Assembly: GCF_039596395.1 (NCBI RefSeq) | Contig: NZ_JBCNJT010000001.1 | Location: forward strand, 1,151,315-1,215,314 | DNA length: 64,000 bases | Source: Fluviicola sp. | GTDB taxonomy: Bacteria > Bacteroidota > Bacteroidia > Flavobacteriales_D > Crocinitomicaceae | Reading direction: 5' to 3' | Program-made: the position numbers and the translations under genes | The notes under the pieces: model-generated | Database searches by the model: none | What the model saw: the letters and a program-made list of their open reading frames with translations, nothing else | Told to the model about the DNA's origin: nothing | Part shown: positions 36,518 to 44,609 of the stretch, piece after piece | Position numbering within the stretch: the stretch's first letter is position 1 | Layout of the letters: each line of letters starts with the position of its first letter

Positions 36518-37342
36518 ATGAATATTGTAAGTCTTCCGCATCCGAATAATTTCCTGGTAGTTGAACCTTTGAACTATCCAAATCCTTACGATTTCAGTAT
36601 TCCGCACCGGCACGATTATTTTGAAATTATTCTCGTTCGCGAAGGAGGAGGGGAACAGCAGATCGATTTTACACAAACCGGTTTGCGGTCAAACAATGTT
36701 TATACTGTTTATCCCGGACAAATCCATCACCTGAAACGGGAAACAGCAGAAGGACTCATCCTGCAATTCCGAAAAGATATTTTCGATTTTATCTTTCCCA
36801 TCAAATACCATTACCTGTATTTCCCGAATGCAGGCGTGCAATTGGAAGCAGGTACTTTTGAGCATTTGTATGAGATCACTCAAAGTATTTTAAATCTCAC
36901 CAAAGAACCGCAATTGTCACCACTTTCCATCCATAAGTCATACAGTTACCTGCAAATCGTGCTGATAACACTTATCGAACAGCACCAGTTGCATGCTAAG
37001 AATAATGCAGGAAGTTTCGGTGGAGAATTCCTGCAACTGCTGGGGCAGCATATCCAGGAGAAAAGAAAAGTAGCCGATTATGCGGAATTCATGAACCTGA
37101 GTACCGACCGCCTGACCGCTTTGTGTAAGGAAACCTTCGGAACAACGCCTTTGAGGTTGATACACGAGTCATTGATACTGGAAATAAAACGCCTGATGGT
37201 TTCCGGGGATCTGACTTTAAAGGAAATTGCCTTCGAACTGAATTTCGACAGCACGGCCAATTTTAGTTCGTTTGTCAAAACAGCCACCACTTTTACACCT
37301 TCGGAACTGCAGGAACAATTAAAAAAGAGCCTGATTCCCTAA
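36518..37342 (+). CDS. AraC-family transcriptional regulator with N-terminal cupin sensor
   Basis: This 274-residue protein has an N-terminal AraC-type cupin domain ('IPHRHDYFEIILVREGGG', 'YTVYPGQIHHLKR'). The C-terminal two-helix-turn-helix domain covers about residues 185-270: 'KVADYAEFMNLSTDRLTALCKETFGTTPLRLIHE' and 'LTLKEIAFELNFDSTANFSSFVKTATTFTPSEL'. It binds DNA and senses a small molecule through the cupin. It differs from the three SDR-linked AraC genes further right, which share another N-terminal domain. Target genes are unknown; the next gene is ArsR-type, 230 bases away. Confidence 0.88.
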   Translation: MNIVSLPHPNNFLVVEPLNYPNPYDFSIPHRHDYFEIILVREGGGEQQIDFTQTGLRSNNVYTVYPGQIHHLKRETAEGLILQFRKDIFDFIFPIKYHYLYFPNAGVQLEAGTFEHLYEITQSILNLTKEPQLSPLSIHKSYSYLQIVLITLIEQHQLHAKNNAGSFGGEFLQLLGQHIQEKRKVADYAEFMNLSTDRLTALCKETFGTTPLRLIHESLILEIKRLMVSGDLTLKEIAFELNFDSTANFSSFVKTATTFTPSELQEQLKKSLIP

Positions 37343-37371
37343 ATTCAAAAGCTTTCACGTCTTTTTCATAA
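37341..37371. repeat. AAATTCAAAAG...ACGTCTTTTTCATAA direct repeat, copy 2
   Basis: This is the second copy of the repeat at 34294, in the same orientation. It starts within the stop codon of the AraC gene. About 26 of 29 core positions match copy 1. Confidence 0.55.
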
Positions 37372-37524
37372 TAAGAAAGGTGCTTTGATGACTTAACTTT
37401 GAATCTGTAATTCTTCATAAGTAAATACAACAGGTTTAGTACAGTTATTTACGTTGGTTAGTGGATAAGGACGGATAGTTAATCTGTCCTTTTTTTAATT
37501 GTATTGAAAAAAGAAACCAAATAG

Positions 37525-37554
37525 TTGCAGGAAATCAAATTTGTTTTATATTTG
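37525..37554 (+). promoter_or_regulatory. Full Bacteroidota promoter (TTG - 19 bp - TATATTTG) of the ArsR-family gene
   Basis: TTG at 37525-37527 and TATATTTG at 37547-37554 are separated by 19 bases, matching the phylum consensus closely. The ATG follows 18 bases after the -7 box. The GCAATTAAATGGTTGC inverted repeat right after the -7 box could be the ArsR operator for autoregulation. Confidence 0.7.
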
Positions 37555-37572
37555 CAATTAAATGGTTGCGTA

Positions 37573-37905
37573 ATGGAAACACGAAGAGATATCTTTCAGG
37601 CAATAGCGGATCCCACCAGACGGGCAATTATTGCACTGATTGCACTGCAGGCAATGACCCCGAATGCACTAGCAGAACATTTTGACTCTACGCGCCAGGC
37701 TGTGTCCAAACACCTGCGCATTTTGTCGGAATGTGACCTGATCGCTCAAAAACAACAAGGCCGGGAAATTTATTATTCACTGGAGGTGAACAAGATGAAA
37801 GAGATCGATCAGTGGCTGGAGCAATTTCGTGCTATTTGGGAAACTCAGTTCAATCAATTGGATGAGGTATTGGAAAAAATGAAAAAGCAAAGAGATGAAA
37901 AATGA
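37573..37905 (+). CDS. ArsR/SmtB-family transcriptional regulator
   Basis: This 110-residue winged-helix protein starts METRRDIFQAIADPTRRAII, the classic N-terminus of this group. 'MTPNALAEHFDSTRQAVSKHLRIL' near residue 37 is the DNA-recognition helix-turn-helix, followed by 'QGREIYYSL' of the wing. No metal-binding Cys pair is visible, so it belongs to the group paired with SRPBCC effectors. It overlaps the SRPBCC gene downstream by 11 bases. An earlier in-frame start at 37525 would lie inside the promoter, so the ATG at 37573 is chosen. Confidence 0.92.
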   Translation: METRRDIFQAIADPTRRAIIALIALQAMTPNALAEHFDSTRQAVSKHLRILSECDLIAQKQQGREIYYSLEVNKMKEIDQWLEQFRAIWETQFNQLDEVLEKMKKQRDEK

Positions 37906-38398
37906 ACTGATATTTGACTTTGCAGTCGACAAGGAGAACCAAACAATTACCGTAAAACGCGAGTTTGACGCAGACCTGGAATTGGTTTGGGAAGCCTGGA
38001 CAACTCCGGAATTCCTGGAGAAATGGATTGCTCCCAAACCGTGGAAGGCGGAAACCAAAACCATGGATTTCCGGGAAGGTGGTCATTGGCATTACGCGAT
38101 GGTGAGCCCGCAGGGAGAAAAACACTGGACGCGTTACGATTACCAAATCATAGAATCTCGGAAAAGGATTGTGGAACTGAGAGGTTTCAGCAATGAAGCA
38201 GGAACAATTAATCCGGATTTTCCACGAACCGAGTGCACGAATCTTTTCAGGGAGTCTGATGGCCGTACATATGTTGAAATCAAAGCAGTCTATGGAAACC
38301 TTGAAGTACTGGAATACCTGGTGAAAAACGGTTTCAAAGAAGGCATGTCGGCAAGTCTCGCTAACCTGGACGAATTATTGGAAACATTCAAGCAATGA
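37895..38398 (+). CDS. SRPBCC/AHSA1-family ligand-binding protein
   Basis: This 167-residue protein has the AHSA1-type START-like fold: 'ITVKREFDADLELVWEAWTTPEFLEKWIAP' at residues 18-47, 'DFREGGHWHYAMVSPQGE', and a C-terminal helix 'GFKEGMSASLANLDELLETF'. Such proteins bind hydrophobic ligands or assist Hsp90-like partners; the ligand here is unknown. Its start codon overlaps the end of the ArsR gene (11 bases), an arrangement seen in many bacteria where the ArsR protein controls the pair. Confidence 0.92.
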   Translation: MKNELIFDFAVDKENQTITVKREFDADLELVWEAWTTPEFLEKWIAPKPWKAETKTMDFREGGHWHYAMVSPQGEKHWTRYDYQIIESRKRIVELRGFSNEAGTINPDFPRTECTNLFRESDGRTYVEIKAVYGNLEVLEYLVKNGFKEGMSASLANLDELLETFKQ

Positions 38399-38563
38399 GA
38401 CTGATCTTCAGATGTCTGGCAAAATTGCTGAAGTTGTTCTCAATAAGTATTACTTCCGTATTTTAAGAATATTGGCTGCCACTCGATAAAAGTTTGGGTA
38501 CATTTATGGAATACCGGCTAAAGATTCATCTTGTTGAGGAGTAACCGGTATAACAACAGGAAC

Positions 38564-39241
38564 ATGGCATCAATTCCAAGACCGAAACATTGCGGACAAA
38601 ACTGGCTCGATATGGCTCCGGTTCCCGGTGGCCGTATTTGCGCACAATGTGAGAAAAAAATCGTAGACTTTTCAAAATCCAGCTGGGCTGAAATTGAAAA
38701 ACAGCAAAAAGAGCACAACAACAGCCTGTGCGGCATGTACCATCCCAAACAGTTGGAGAATTGGGGGAGGGAAATCCCTAAATCCGGGAATTCATTGTTA
38801 AAAGCGGCGGCAATTACCGGAATAACTGTTTCTATTGCCACAACTTCCTATGGACAAAACCATTCAGATAGTTTAGTCATTGAAGGAAGAGTGATCGATA
38901 AGGAAACCGGCGAAGAATTGCCGTTTGCGATTGTCCGGTTAAAAAGCAATTCCTTGAAAACAGCGACTGATATGGATGGGAATTTCAGGTTGGTTTTAAA
39001 AAATGTTCCGTCAACTTCGATGCCCGATACCCTGGAAATTGATTGTGTCGGTTATCCGAAAGAGGAACTTGTATTTAGGGATTTAAAAAAACTGGAGGAT
39101 CCTCAAAATGACGTTCCGCTGAAAAATGGAAAATTGGATATAATGCTCCATTCAGAAAGTGAAATCACCACATTTTATGTACATATGCCCTCCCGTAAGG
39201 AACGCATGAAACGGAAAATCAGAAGCTGGTTCGGAAAATAG
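38564..39241 (+). CDS. Membrane protein with carboxypeptidase-regulatory-like domain
   Basis: This 225-residue protein starts MASIPRPKHCGQNW; an upstream in-frame start is possible at 38531 but less likely. The N-terminal 60 residues contain spaced cysteines (CGQNW, then RICAQCEKKIVDF, then NNSLCGMYHP), perhaps a metal site facing the cytoplasm. A TM helix at about 73-92 (LLKAAAITGITVSIATTSYG) leads to a CarboxypepD_reg-like beta domain ('IEGRVIDKETGEELPFAIVRL', 'TATDMDGNFRLVL'). The C-terminus is basic (RKERMKRKIRSWFGK). The domain order suggests a sensor or anchor protein; no function is known. Confidence 0.72.
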   Translation: MASIPRPKHCGQNWLDMAPVPGGRICAQCEKKIVDFSKSSWAEIEKQQKEHNNSLCGMYHPKQLENWGREIPKSGNSLLKAAAITGITVSIATTSYGQNHSDSLVIEGRVIDKETGEELPFAIVRLKSNSLKTATDMDGNFRLVLKNVPSTSMPDTLEIDCVGYPKEELVFRDLKKLEDPQNDVPLKNGKLDIMLHSESEITTFYVHMPSRKERMKRKIRSWFGK

Positions 39242-39256
39242 GAACGACTTATGCAA

Positions 39257-39610
39257 CTATTCTTCCAGGATCTTTTTCCGGTGAGCAATTCCCCAGGAGG
39301 TCAGATGATTTATAATTGTTTTTAACGTAAGACCGTGTTCGGTCAATTCATATTGAACCGTAATCGGCTGCGTATCCAGGATGGTTCTGCTAATGAGTTT
39401 ATTGACCTCCAATTCTTTCAGTTCCTTGCTCAGCATTTTGTTTGAAATACCTTCCACATCGTTGAGGATATCCGAAAATCTTCGCTTGTTGTAATAGCAA
39501 ATGGAAGAGATAATGGCAATTTTCCACTTTCCGTTCAATACATCCATGGAGTCCTGAACGGCTCGCATTTCCTTTTTGTGTTCTTCTGTTCGTATCGGTT
39601 TACATTCCAT
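39257..39610 (-). CDS. HxlR-family transcriptional regulator
   Basis: This 117-residue winged-helix protein has the HxlR signature 'VLNGKWKIAIISSI' near residue 23, 'RFSDILNDVEGISNKMLSKELKELE' as the recognition region, and 'PITVQYELTEHGLTL'. Cys3 lies in the position used for redox sensing in some relatives. It is divergent from the SDR gene at 39722. The 111 bases between them contain repeated GTTAC elements and a long palindrome, presumably its operator. Regulation of the SDR and itself is inferred. Confidence 0.9.
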   Translation of the reverse strand: MECKPIRTEEHKKEMRAVQDSMDVLNGKWKIAIISSICYYNKRRFSDILNDVEGISNKMLSKELKELEVNKLISRTILDTQPITVQYELTEHGLTLKTIINHLTSWGIAHRKKILEE

Positions 39611-39615
39611 AAAAG

Positions 39616-39671
39616 GTTACTCTGTTACTTCGGGGTTACTGTTACTTTTTGTAACAAAGTTACGAAAGTAA
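39616..39671. promoter_or_regulatory. GTTAC-repeat operator and palindrome between hxlR-type gene and SDR gene
   Basis: GTTAC occurs at 39616, 39624, 39635, 39641 and 39659, with GTAAC at 39651. The last ones make a palindrome: TTACTTT..GTAAC, three A, GTTAC.AAAGTAA (39642-39671). It overlaps a minus-strand -7 box, TAACTTTG (39655-39662), of the regulator gene. Confidence 0.65.
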
Positions 39672-39683
39672 ATAATTGCTGCC

Positions 39684-39691
39684 TAACTTTG
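39684..39691 (+). promoter_or_regulatory. -7 promoter element (TAACTTTG) of the SDR gene
   Basis: This exact TAnnTTTG match lies 13 bases right of the palindrome and 30 bases before the ATG at 39722. No -33 TTG is seen at 17-23 bases, which would suit a regulated promoter. Confidence 0.55.
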
Positions 39692-39721
39692 TGGCATAAA
39701 CACATACAAAGTAATATTAAA

Positions 39722-40465
39722 ATGAACTTTACAAACAAAAACGTAGTTATTACCGGTGGAAGTACCGGGATCGGACTGGCAAGCGCAAAAGCATTCATCA
39801 ACGCAGGAGCAAGTGTTTGGATCACCAGCCGGAGTGCTGACAACCTGAAAAAAGCAGCAGAAGAAATCAATAGCCCGAAATTGCATACGGTTGTATCTGA
39901 TACCGCTAATCTGGCTGGTATTTCGGCTTTGGAAAAGGCTGTTTCGGAAAGCGGACAGAAAATAGATGTGCTTTTCCTGAATGCAGGAATTGCCCTGTTT
40001 GCACCCATTGAAACTGCCAGTGAAGCAGATTTTGATGCACAGTTCAATACCAATGTCAAAGGACCGTATTTCACGCTTCAAAAAATGATTCCGTTTCTAG
40101 CGGAAGGATCAGCCGTGCTGTTTACTTCTTCAACAGTTGCAACAGCAACCAATATCGGTACCAGCGGATATTCTGCTACCAAAGGAGCATTGAATAAAAT
40201 TGCTCAAATTGCGGCGAACGAATTGGCAGAAAGAAAGATCCGTGTAAATATTGTAAGTCCGGGACCTACCGAAACTCCGGGCTTCGATAAAGCAACGCAG
40301 GGAACTTCCAGGGATTTGTTTGCAGGAGCTACAGCTATGCAGCGAATGGGTAGAGCAGAGGAGATCGCTAAAACCGTCTTATTCCTCGCTTCGGATGATG
40401 CAAGCTTTATCACAGGAACCGAACTGTTAGTGGATGGCGGATACATCAATTACGCGCTGAAATAA
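39722..40465 (+). CDS. Short-chain dehydrogenase/reductase (SDR)
   Basis: This 247-residue classical SDR begins MNFTNKNVVITGGSTGIGLA with the cofactor motif TGGSTGIG at residues 11-18. NAG lies near residue 85, the catalytic Ser in 'LFTSSTVATATN', and YSATK near residue 146 provides the Tyr and Lys. 'RVNIVSPGPTETPG' near 175 and the end 'FITGTELLVDGGYINYAL' complete the fold. It oxidises or reduces an alcohol or carbonyl using NAD(P). An upstream in-frame start at 39578 is discarded because it would include the operator region. It is divergent from an HxlR regulator, which probably controls it. Confidence 0.93.
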   Translation: MNFTNKNVVITGGSTGIGLASAKAFINAGASVWITSRSADNLKKAAEEINSPKLHTVVSDTANLAGISALEKAVSESGQKIDVLFLNAGIALFAPIETASEADFDAQFNTNVKGPYFTLQKMIPFLAEGSAVLFTSSTVATATNIGTSGYSATKGALNKIAQIAANELAERKIRVNIVSPGPTETPGFDKATQGTSRDLFAGATAMQRMGRAEEIAKTVLFLASDDASFITGTELLVDGGYINYALK

Positions 40466-40486
40466 ATTCTCAATCACCTGTGTTAG

Positions 40487-40518
40487 AATGCCGCAGAATT
40501 AATCTGCGGCATTTTTTT
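40487..40518 (+). terminator. Rho-independent terminator after the SDR gene
   Basis: AATGCCGCAGA and TCTGCGGCATT form a perfect 11-bp stem with a five-base loop, followed by seven T. It is 21 bases after the stop. Confidence 0.92.
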
Positions 40519-40551
40519 ATGGAGTAAAATGGAAAAGTATGTTAATTTACT

Positions 40552-40580
40552 TTGTAATTCAAAGTACTTTAATAAATTTG
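40552..40580 (+). promoter_or_regulatory. Full promoter (TTG - 18 bp - TAAATTTG) of the radical SAM gene
   Basis: TTG at 40552-40554 and TAAATTTG at 40573-40580 match the Bacteroidota consensus with an 18-base spacer. The ATG at 40609 follows 28 bases after the -7 box. Confidence 0.65.
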
Positions 40581-40608
40581 GATTCTAGAATCATTTAAAT
40601 CCATTCCA

Positions 40609-42069
40609 ATGAAAATTTTAATAATCAACCCGCCCCATTTATCCATAGGAAGCAGAATGGCTAACGAACATTTACCGCCATTGGGCCTGTTGTCCATCGG
40701 AGGGCCGTTACTAGATGCCGGGCACGAGGTCACGCTGCTGGATGCCGATTACTACAATTATAAAATCCAAAAAGTAGTTGCTTTGATCCTGGAACAAAAC
40801 CCGGATTCAATCTTGCTGGGACATTCCGGTTCTACTTCGGCGCAGCCAATCATTGACGAGATTACCAAACGCGTCAGACTGCAAAACGGACGTGTCAAGA
40901 TCATTATCGGAGGCGTTTTTCCTACCTATCACTGGAAAGAAATCCTGGAAGACAATCCGCAAATCGACTACATTGTTTGTGGAGAAGGCGAGGAGATTGT
41001 CTTAAACTTGGTGGCGGCTTTGGAAAACGATTCAGATCCGGAAACTGTGAAAGGATTAGCATTCAACCGACATGGTGTACCGATTAAAACTGCGGCAGCA
41101 GATCTCATACAAAACCTGGACGATTACCACATCGGTTGGGAATTGATGAAAGGCTACAATTACACCTATTGGGGAAAACGGAAAGCCGTCGTGATCCAAT
41201 TTTCAAGAGGTTGTCCGTATCCGTGCACTTATTGCGGACAGAGCTTGTTCTGGAAGAAGTGGCGGCACCGGAGTGCACAATCTTTGGCAGATGAAATGGA
41301 AATGCTGCACAAAGAATACGGGGTACTGGTCTTTAATTTCGCAGATGAGAATCCTTCTTCCAACCCGAAAGCCTGGCGGGAATTCCTGGAAGCCCTGGTG
41401 GCAAAGAACCTGAAACTGATCCTGGTGGGTTCCATTCGTGCGGATAATATTGTCCGGGATGCCGCCTTTCTTCACTTATACAAACAAGCGGGGTTCGAGC
41501 GCTTCCTGCTGGGAATCGAAAATTACGATGAAGTAGTGCTTGAACGGATTAAAAAAGCGGGAACGGTTTCCAAAGACAAAGAAGCCATTCAACTGCTGCG
41601 AAAATACAACATCCTTTCCATGGCGACATACGTAGTTGGTTTCGGGGAAGAAAAAACGCGCGATTTTTACAACAGCTGGAAGCAATTGGTTTCGTATGAT
41701 CCCGACCAGATACAATTACTCTATGCAACTCCGCACAAATGGACACCCTATTTTGAAGAAGTGAAAGAAAAGGAAATCATCCTGACCGATCAGCGAAAAT
41801 GGGATTACAAGCACCAGGTACTCAAAACGCAATACCTGAAACCCTGGAAAGTGATTTTGTATGTGAAGCTCATCGAGATCACCGTTCAATTGCGGCCTAA
41901 AGCGTTGAAACGGCTGTTTTTTCACAAAGAAGCAAGGTTGCGGAGTGCCATGCGCTGGTACACCAATATCGGCAGACGCGTTTGGTTCTGGGAATTATAC
42001 CAGTTCTTTTTCGTCACGAAATTGCTGCGTCACAACGAAAAGGTAAAAATGAAGGACTTTTGGAAGTGA
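40609..42069 (+). CDS. B12-binding-domain radical SAM protein, BchE-like
   Basis: This 486-residue protein has an N-terminal cobalamin-binding-like Rossmann domain ('HLPPLGLLSIGGPLLDAGHEV', then 'LLGHSGSTSAQP' and 'IIIGGVFPTY'). The radical SAM domain carries the [4Fe-4S] cluster motif GCPYPCTYC (Cys202, Cys206, Cys209). Its overall form resembles the anaerobic Mg-protoporphyrin ester cyclase BchE and related B12-type radical SAM enzymes that modify lipids or methylate carbon. No other chlorophyll gene is visible, so a pigment role is doubtful and the substrate is unknown. It has its own promoter and follows a strong terminator. Confidence 0.85.
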   Translation: MKILIINPPHLSIGSRMANEHLPPLGLLSIGGPLLDAGHEVTLLDADYYNYKIQKVVALILEQNPDSILLGHSGSTSAQPIIDEITKRVRLQNGRVKIIIGGVFPTYHWKEILEDNPQIDYIVCGEGEEIVLNLVAALENDSDPETVKGLAFNRHGVPIKTAAADLIQNLDDYHIGWELMKGYNYTYWGKRKAVVIQFSRGCPYPCTYCGQSLFWKKWRHRSAQSLADEMEMLHKEYGVLVFNFADENPSSNPKAWREFLEALVAKNLKLILVGSIRADNIVRDAAFLHLYKQAGFERFLLGIENYDEVVLERIKKAGTVSKDKEAIQLLRKYNILSMATYVVGFGEEKTRDFYNSWKQLVSYDPDQIQLLYATPHKWTPYFEEVKEKEIILTDQRKWDYKHQVLKTQYLKPWKVILYVKLIEITVQLRPKALKRLFFHKEARLRSAMRWYTNIGRRVWFWELYQFFFVTKLLRHNEKVKMKDFWK

Positions 42070-42135
42070 TTCAGGGATTGCTTTAAAAAGTGTCGTACAT
42101 TTATCGTATACTTTCGTATATCTCACCATAAATCA

Positions 42136-42636
42136 ATGAAAGAACATACGTACCAACTGGAATTTAGTAAGGCTATTAAGGAGTCTTTACTTGTTTGGGT
42201 CACTTTAATTTTACAGGTAAGTCTTTCTTTTTTTCTTATCTGTAATGAAGGTGAAATGGTAGCTTTGATTATTTCAAATTTAGTCCTGTCTCTTTTCTCT
42301 ATTCCAGGGCTGATCATTCATTTAAATCATTTGAACTATTCAAGAAATGCTAAATTGATACTAAGACGTGACACGATTACCTTCATTAATCGGGCAGAAG
42401 AGATCACTCTAAAAACTTTCGAAGTAATTAAAGTAGTCCTTCATCAAAGTCCGTCAGGTTCCAGGCTTCCCTGGTGGAATTTCAGTTGGTTCGAACTGAT
42501 TGACAAGGAAGGTCAAAGCATTAAAGTGAGTTGTTACTTTTTGGAAATAGGTGAATTTTGGCAAGATACACTTAGTCACCGTGTTGATTCTAACAATTTT
42601 GTCCGGAAAGAAGTATTTTTTCCGTTGATGAAATAG
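42136..42636 (+). CDS. Hypothetical membrane protein with two TM helices
   Basis: This 166-residue protein has two close helices at about 17-37 (SLLVWVTLILQVSLSFFLIC) and 42-62 (MVALIISNLVLSLFSIPGLII). A soluble beta-rich domain follows ('KLILRRDTITFINRAEEITLKTFEVIKVVLH') that resembles a PH-like fold. No catalytic residue is recognised. It is AT-rich relative to neighbours. Single gene, no clear partner. Confidence 0.65.
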   Translation: MKEHTYQLEFSKAIKESLLVWVTLILQVSLSFFLICNEGEMVALIISNLVLSLFSIPGLIIHLNHLNYSRNAKLILRRDTITFINRAEEITLKTFEVIKVVLHQSPSGSRLPWWNFSWFELIDKEGQSIKVSCYFLEIGEFWQDTLSHRVDSNNFVRKEVFFPLMK

Positions 42637-42764
42637 ACCGATTTGTTTTTCGACCTTTCCTTTTAAGATCTCCCGGGATTCTGTTACGAAATACCGGAAT
42701 ACGGTTAGGAAGAGCTGTACCTCCTTGTCGACTTTTGTATTTCAAATAAGAAATATAATAAGCA

Positions 42765-43523
42765 ATGAAAAAAGTATTGATTACAGGAGCAAACAAGGGA
42801 ATTGGTTTCGAAATGGCCCGGCAATTGGCTCGAAAAGGGTATTACATTTATATGGGAACCCGGGATCTCAAAAATGGATCGGAAGCCGTGAAAAAACTTC
42901 AGGAAGAAGGAATAAACAGTGTGGAGGCTATACAACTGGATGTCACTGATGCCGGTTCCGTAATGAGCGCGCGTGAACAAATCGGGCGAAAAACAGACGT
43001 ACTGGATATCCTGATCAACAACGCGGGTATTAACGGAATTGAGTTTGAAGGCGATAAACCGTTGATGCACACCGCTCTTGGTACCGGCATAGCGAAATAC
43101 AAAGAAGTCTATGAAGTAAATGTTTTTGGTGTTATCCGTACCACGCAAGCCTTTATAGACTTGTTGCAGAAATCCCCGGAACCCCGTATCGTGAATGTAA
43201 GTTCCAGCCAGGGATCTCTCACTTTGCACAGCGATCCTTCCTACAAATACTACCACGCAAAAGGAGCCGTTTATCAATCTTCCAAGTCGGCCCTCAATAT
43301 GTATACGATTGCGCTGGCTTTTGAATTACGCGATACGAATTTTAAAGTAAATGCAGTAAGCCCGCCATCAACCGCTACCGATTTCAATCACCACCTGGGA
43401 ACCAGCAGTGTGGAAGTTGGGGCCGAACACATTCTTCGATACGCAATCATGGATAACGATGGCCCGACAGGACGGTTTTTCTGCCTGGATAACAATCCGG
43501 AAAGTGGCGAAATTCCATGGTAA
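42765..43523 (+). CDS. Short-chain dehydrogenase/reductase (SDR), first of three SDR-AraC pairs
   Basis: This 252-residue SDR shows TGANKGIG at residues 7-14, 'ILINNAGINGI' near 86, 'NVSSSQGSL' as the Ser site and 'YQSSKSALNMY' with the Tyr-x3-Lys pair near residue 170. 'KVNAVSPPSTATDF' follows. The Tyr motif is preceded by an unusual insert ('HSDPSYKYYHAKGAV'). It reduces or oxidises a carbonyl using NAD(P); substrate unknown. An AraC-family gene starts 28 bases downstream in the same direction. A -7-like box, GACTTTTG, lies upstream. Confidence 0.92.
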   Translation: MKKVLITGANKGIGFEMARQLARKGYYIYMGTRDLKNGSEAVKKLQEEGINSVEAIQLDVTDAGSVMSAREQIGRKTDVLDILINNAGINGIEFEGDKPLMHTALGTGIAKYKEVYEVNVFGVIRTTQAFIDLLQKSPEPRIVNVSSSQGSLTLHSDPSYKYYHAKGAVYQSSKSALNMYTIALAFELRDTNFKVNAVSPPSTATDFNHHLGTSSVEVGAEHILRYAIMDNDGPTGRFFCLDNNPESGEIPW

Positions 43524-43551
43524 AACAAGCGGAATTTTATACATTCATGCA

Positions 43552-44469
43552 ATGAAAAAGGACGCACATATTCCTTACAATTACGATTCATTGTCAGACT
43601 TACATCGGTTGCTGGGGTTGCCAAAACCCTTGCACCCTTTGATCAGTTTGATAAAAAATACCGGCAACCGGTTGGCTATAACCAATCTGCCTGATACGCA
43701 TACCTCTGTTTTTTACAAACTATCGTTCAAGCAAGCCTTAAAAGGAAAATTGAAATATGGCCGGCAATACTACGATTTCGATGAGGGCGGATTGTTTTTT
43801 GTTTCACCGAACCAGGTAACGGCCAGGGCAGAAAATAACGGAGATTATTCGGGATATACGTTGATTGTTCATCCCGATTTCTTTTTAAACTACCCACTTG
43901 CAGCGAAGATCAAACAATACGGTTTTTTCGCTTATACGGCCAATGAAGCATTGCACCTGTCTGCTAAAGAAAAAGATACCATCATTTCCATTTTTGAAAA
44001 TATCGAAGAGGAATTGCAAAGCCGGCTGGACGATTTTACGCAGGATGTGATCATTTCACAGATCGAATCGCTGTTGAATTACAGCAATCGTTTTTACAAA
44101 CGGCAATTCCTGACCCGGAAATCGGTCCATATCGACCTGCTGCAAAAGATGGAACAATTGCTGGATAATTACTTCAACAACGAAAAAGGATTGGATCAGG
44201 GAATTCCGACCGTTCAGTATATAGCCGACCAATTGAATTTATCGCCCAATTATCTGAGCGATATGCTCCGCAGCCTGACCGGACAAAATGCCCAGCAGCA
44301 TATTCAGAACAGGCTCATTGAAAAAGCCAAGGAAGTGCTTTCCACCACTCAATTATCCATCGGTGAAATCGCCTTTGGTCTGGGATTTGAACACGCACAA
44401 TCATTCAGCCGCCTGTTTAAAAGCAAAACCAAACAAACTCCGCTGGAATTCAGGCAATCGTTTAACTGA
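43552..44469 (+). CDS. AraC-family regulator, SDR-linked paralogue 1
   Basis: This 305-residue protein starts MKKDAHIPYNYDSLSDLHRL; the in-frame extension upstream overlaps the SDR gene and is discarded. The N-terminal sensor domain includes 'LGLPKPLHPLISLI', 'YGRQYYDFDEGGLFFVSPNQV' and 'VHPDFFLNYPLAAKIKQYGFF'. The C-terminal AraC domain is at about 205-300 ('TVQYIADQLNLSPNYLSDMLRSLTGQNAQQHI', 'LSIGEIAFGLGFEHAQSFSRLF'). The same architecture recurs at 55926 and 63159. It probably controls the SDR upstream or the hydrolase downstream, in response to a small molecule. Confidence 0.92.
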   Translation: MKKDAHIPYNYDSLSDLHRLLGLPKPLHPLISLIKNTGNRLAITNLPDTHTSVFYKLSFKQALKGKLKYGRQYYDFDEGGLFFVSPNQVTARAENNGDYSGYTLIVHPDFFLNYPLAAKIKQYGFFAYTANEALHLSAKEKDTIISIFENIEEELQSRLDDFTQDVIISQIESLLNYSNRFYKRQFLTRKSVHIDLLQKMEQLLDNYFNNEKGLDQGIPTVQYIADQLNLSPNYLSDMLRSLTGQNAQQHIQNRLIEKAKEVLSTTQLSIGEIAFGLGFEHAQSFSRLFKSKTKQTPLEFRQSFN

Positions 44470-44609
44470 AAAGTGGGTTTTTGAATCTGATCGGGGGAAA
44501 TCAATCAACGGTTTCAAAAAAATACCGAATTTTACGCGCGCAATGATAAACGGAATTTTGAATCGTTTTTCAGCGTAACCTCATTCATAACATTCAATAA
44601 TAACCCATT

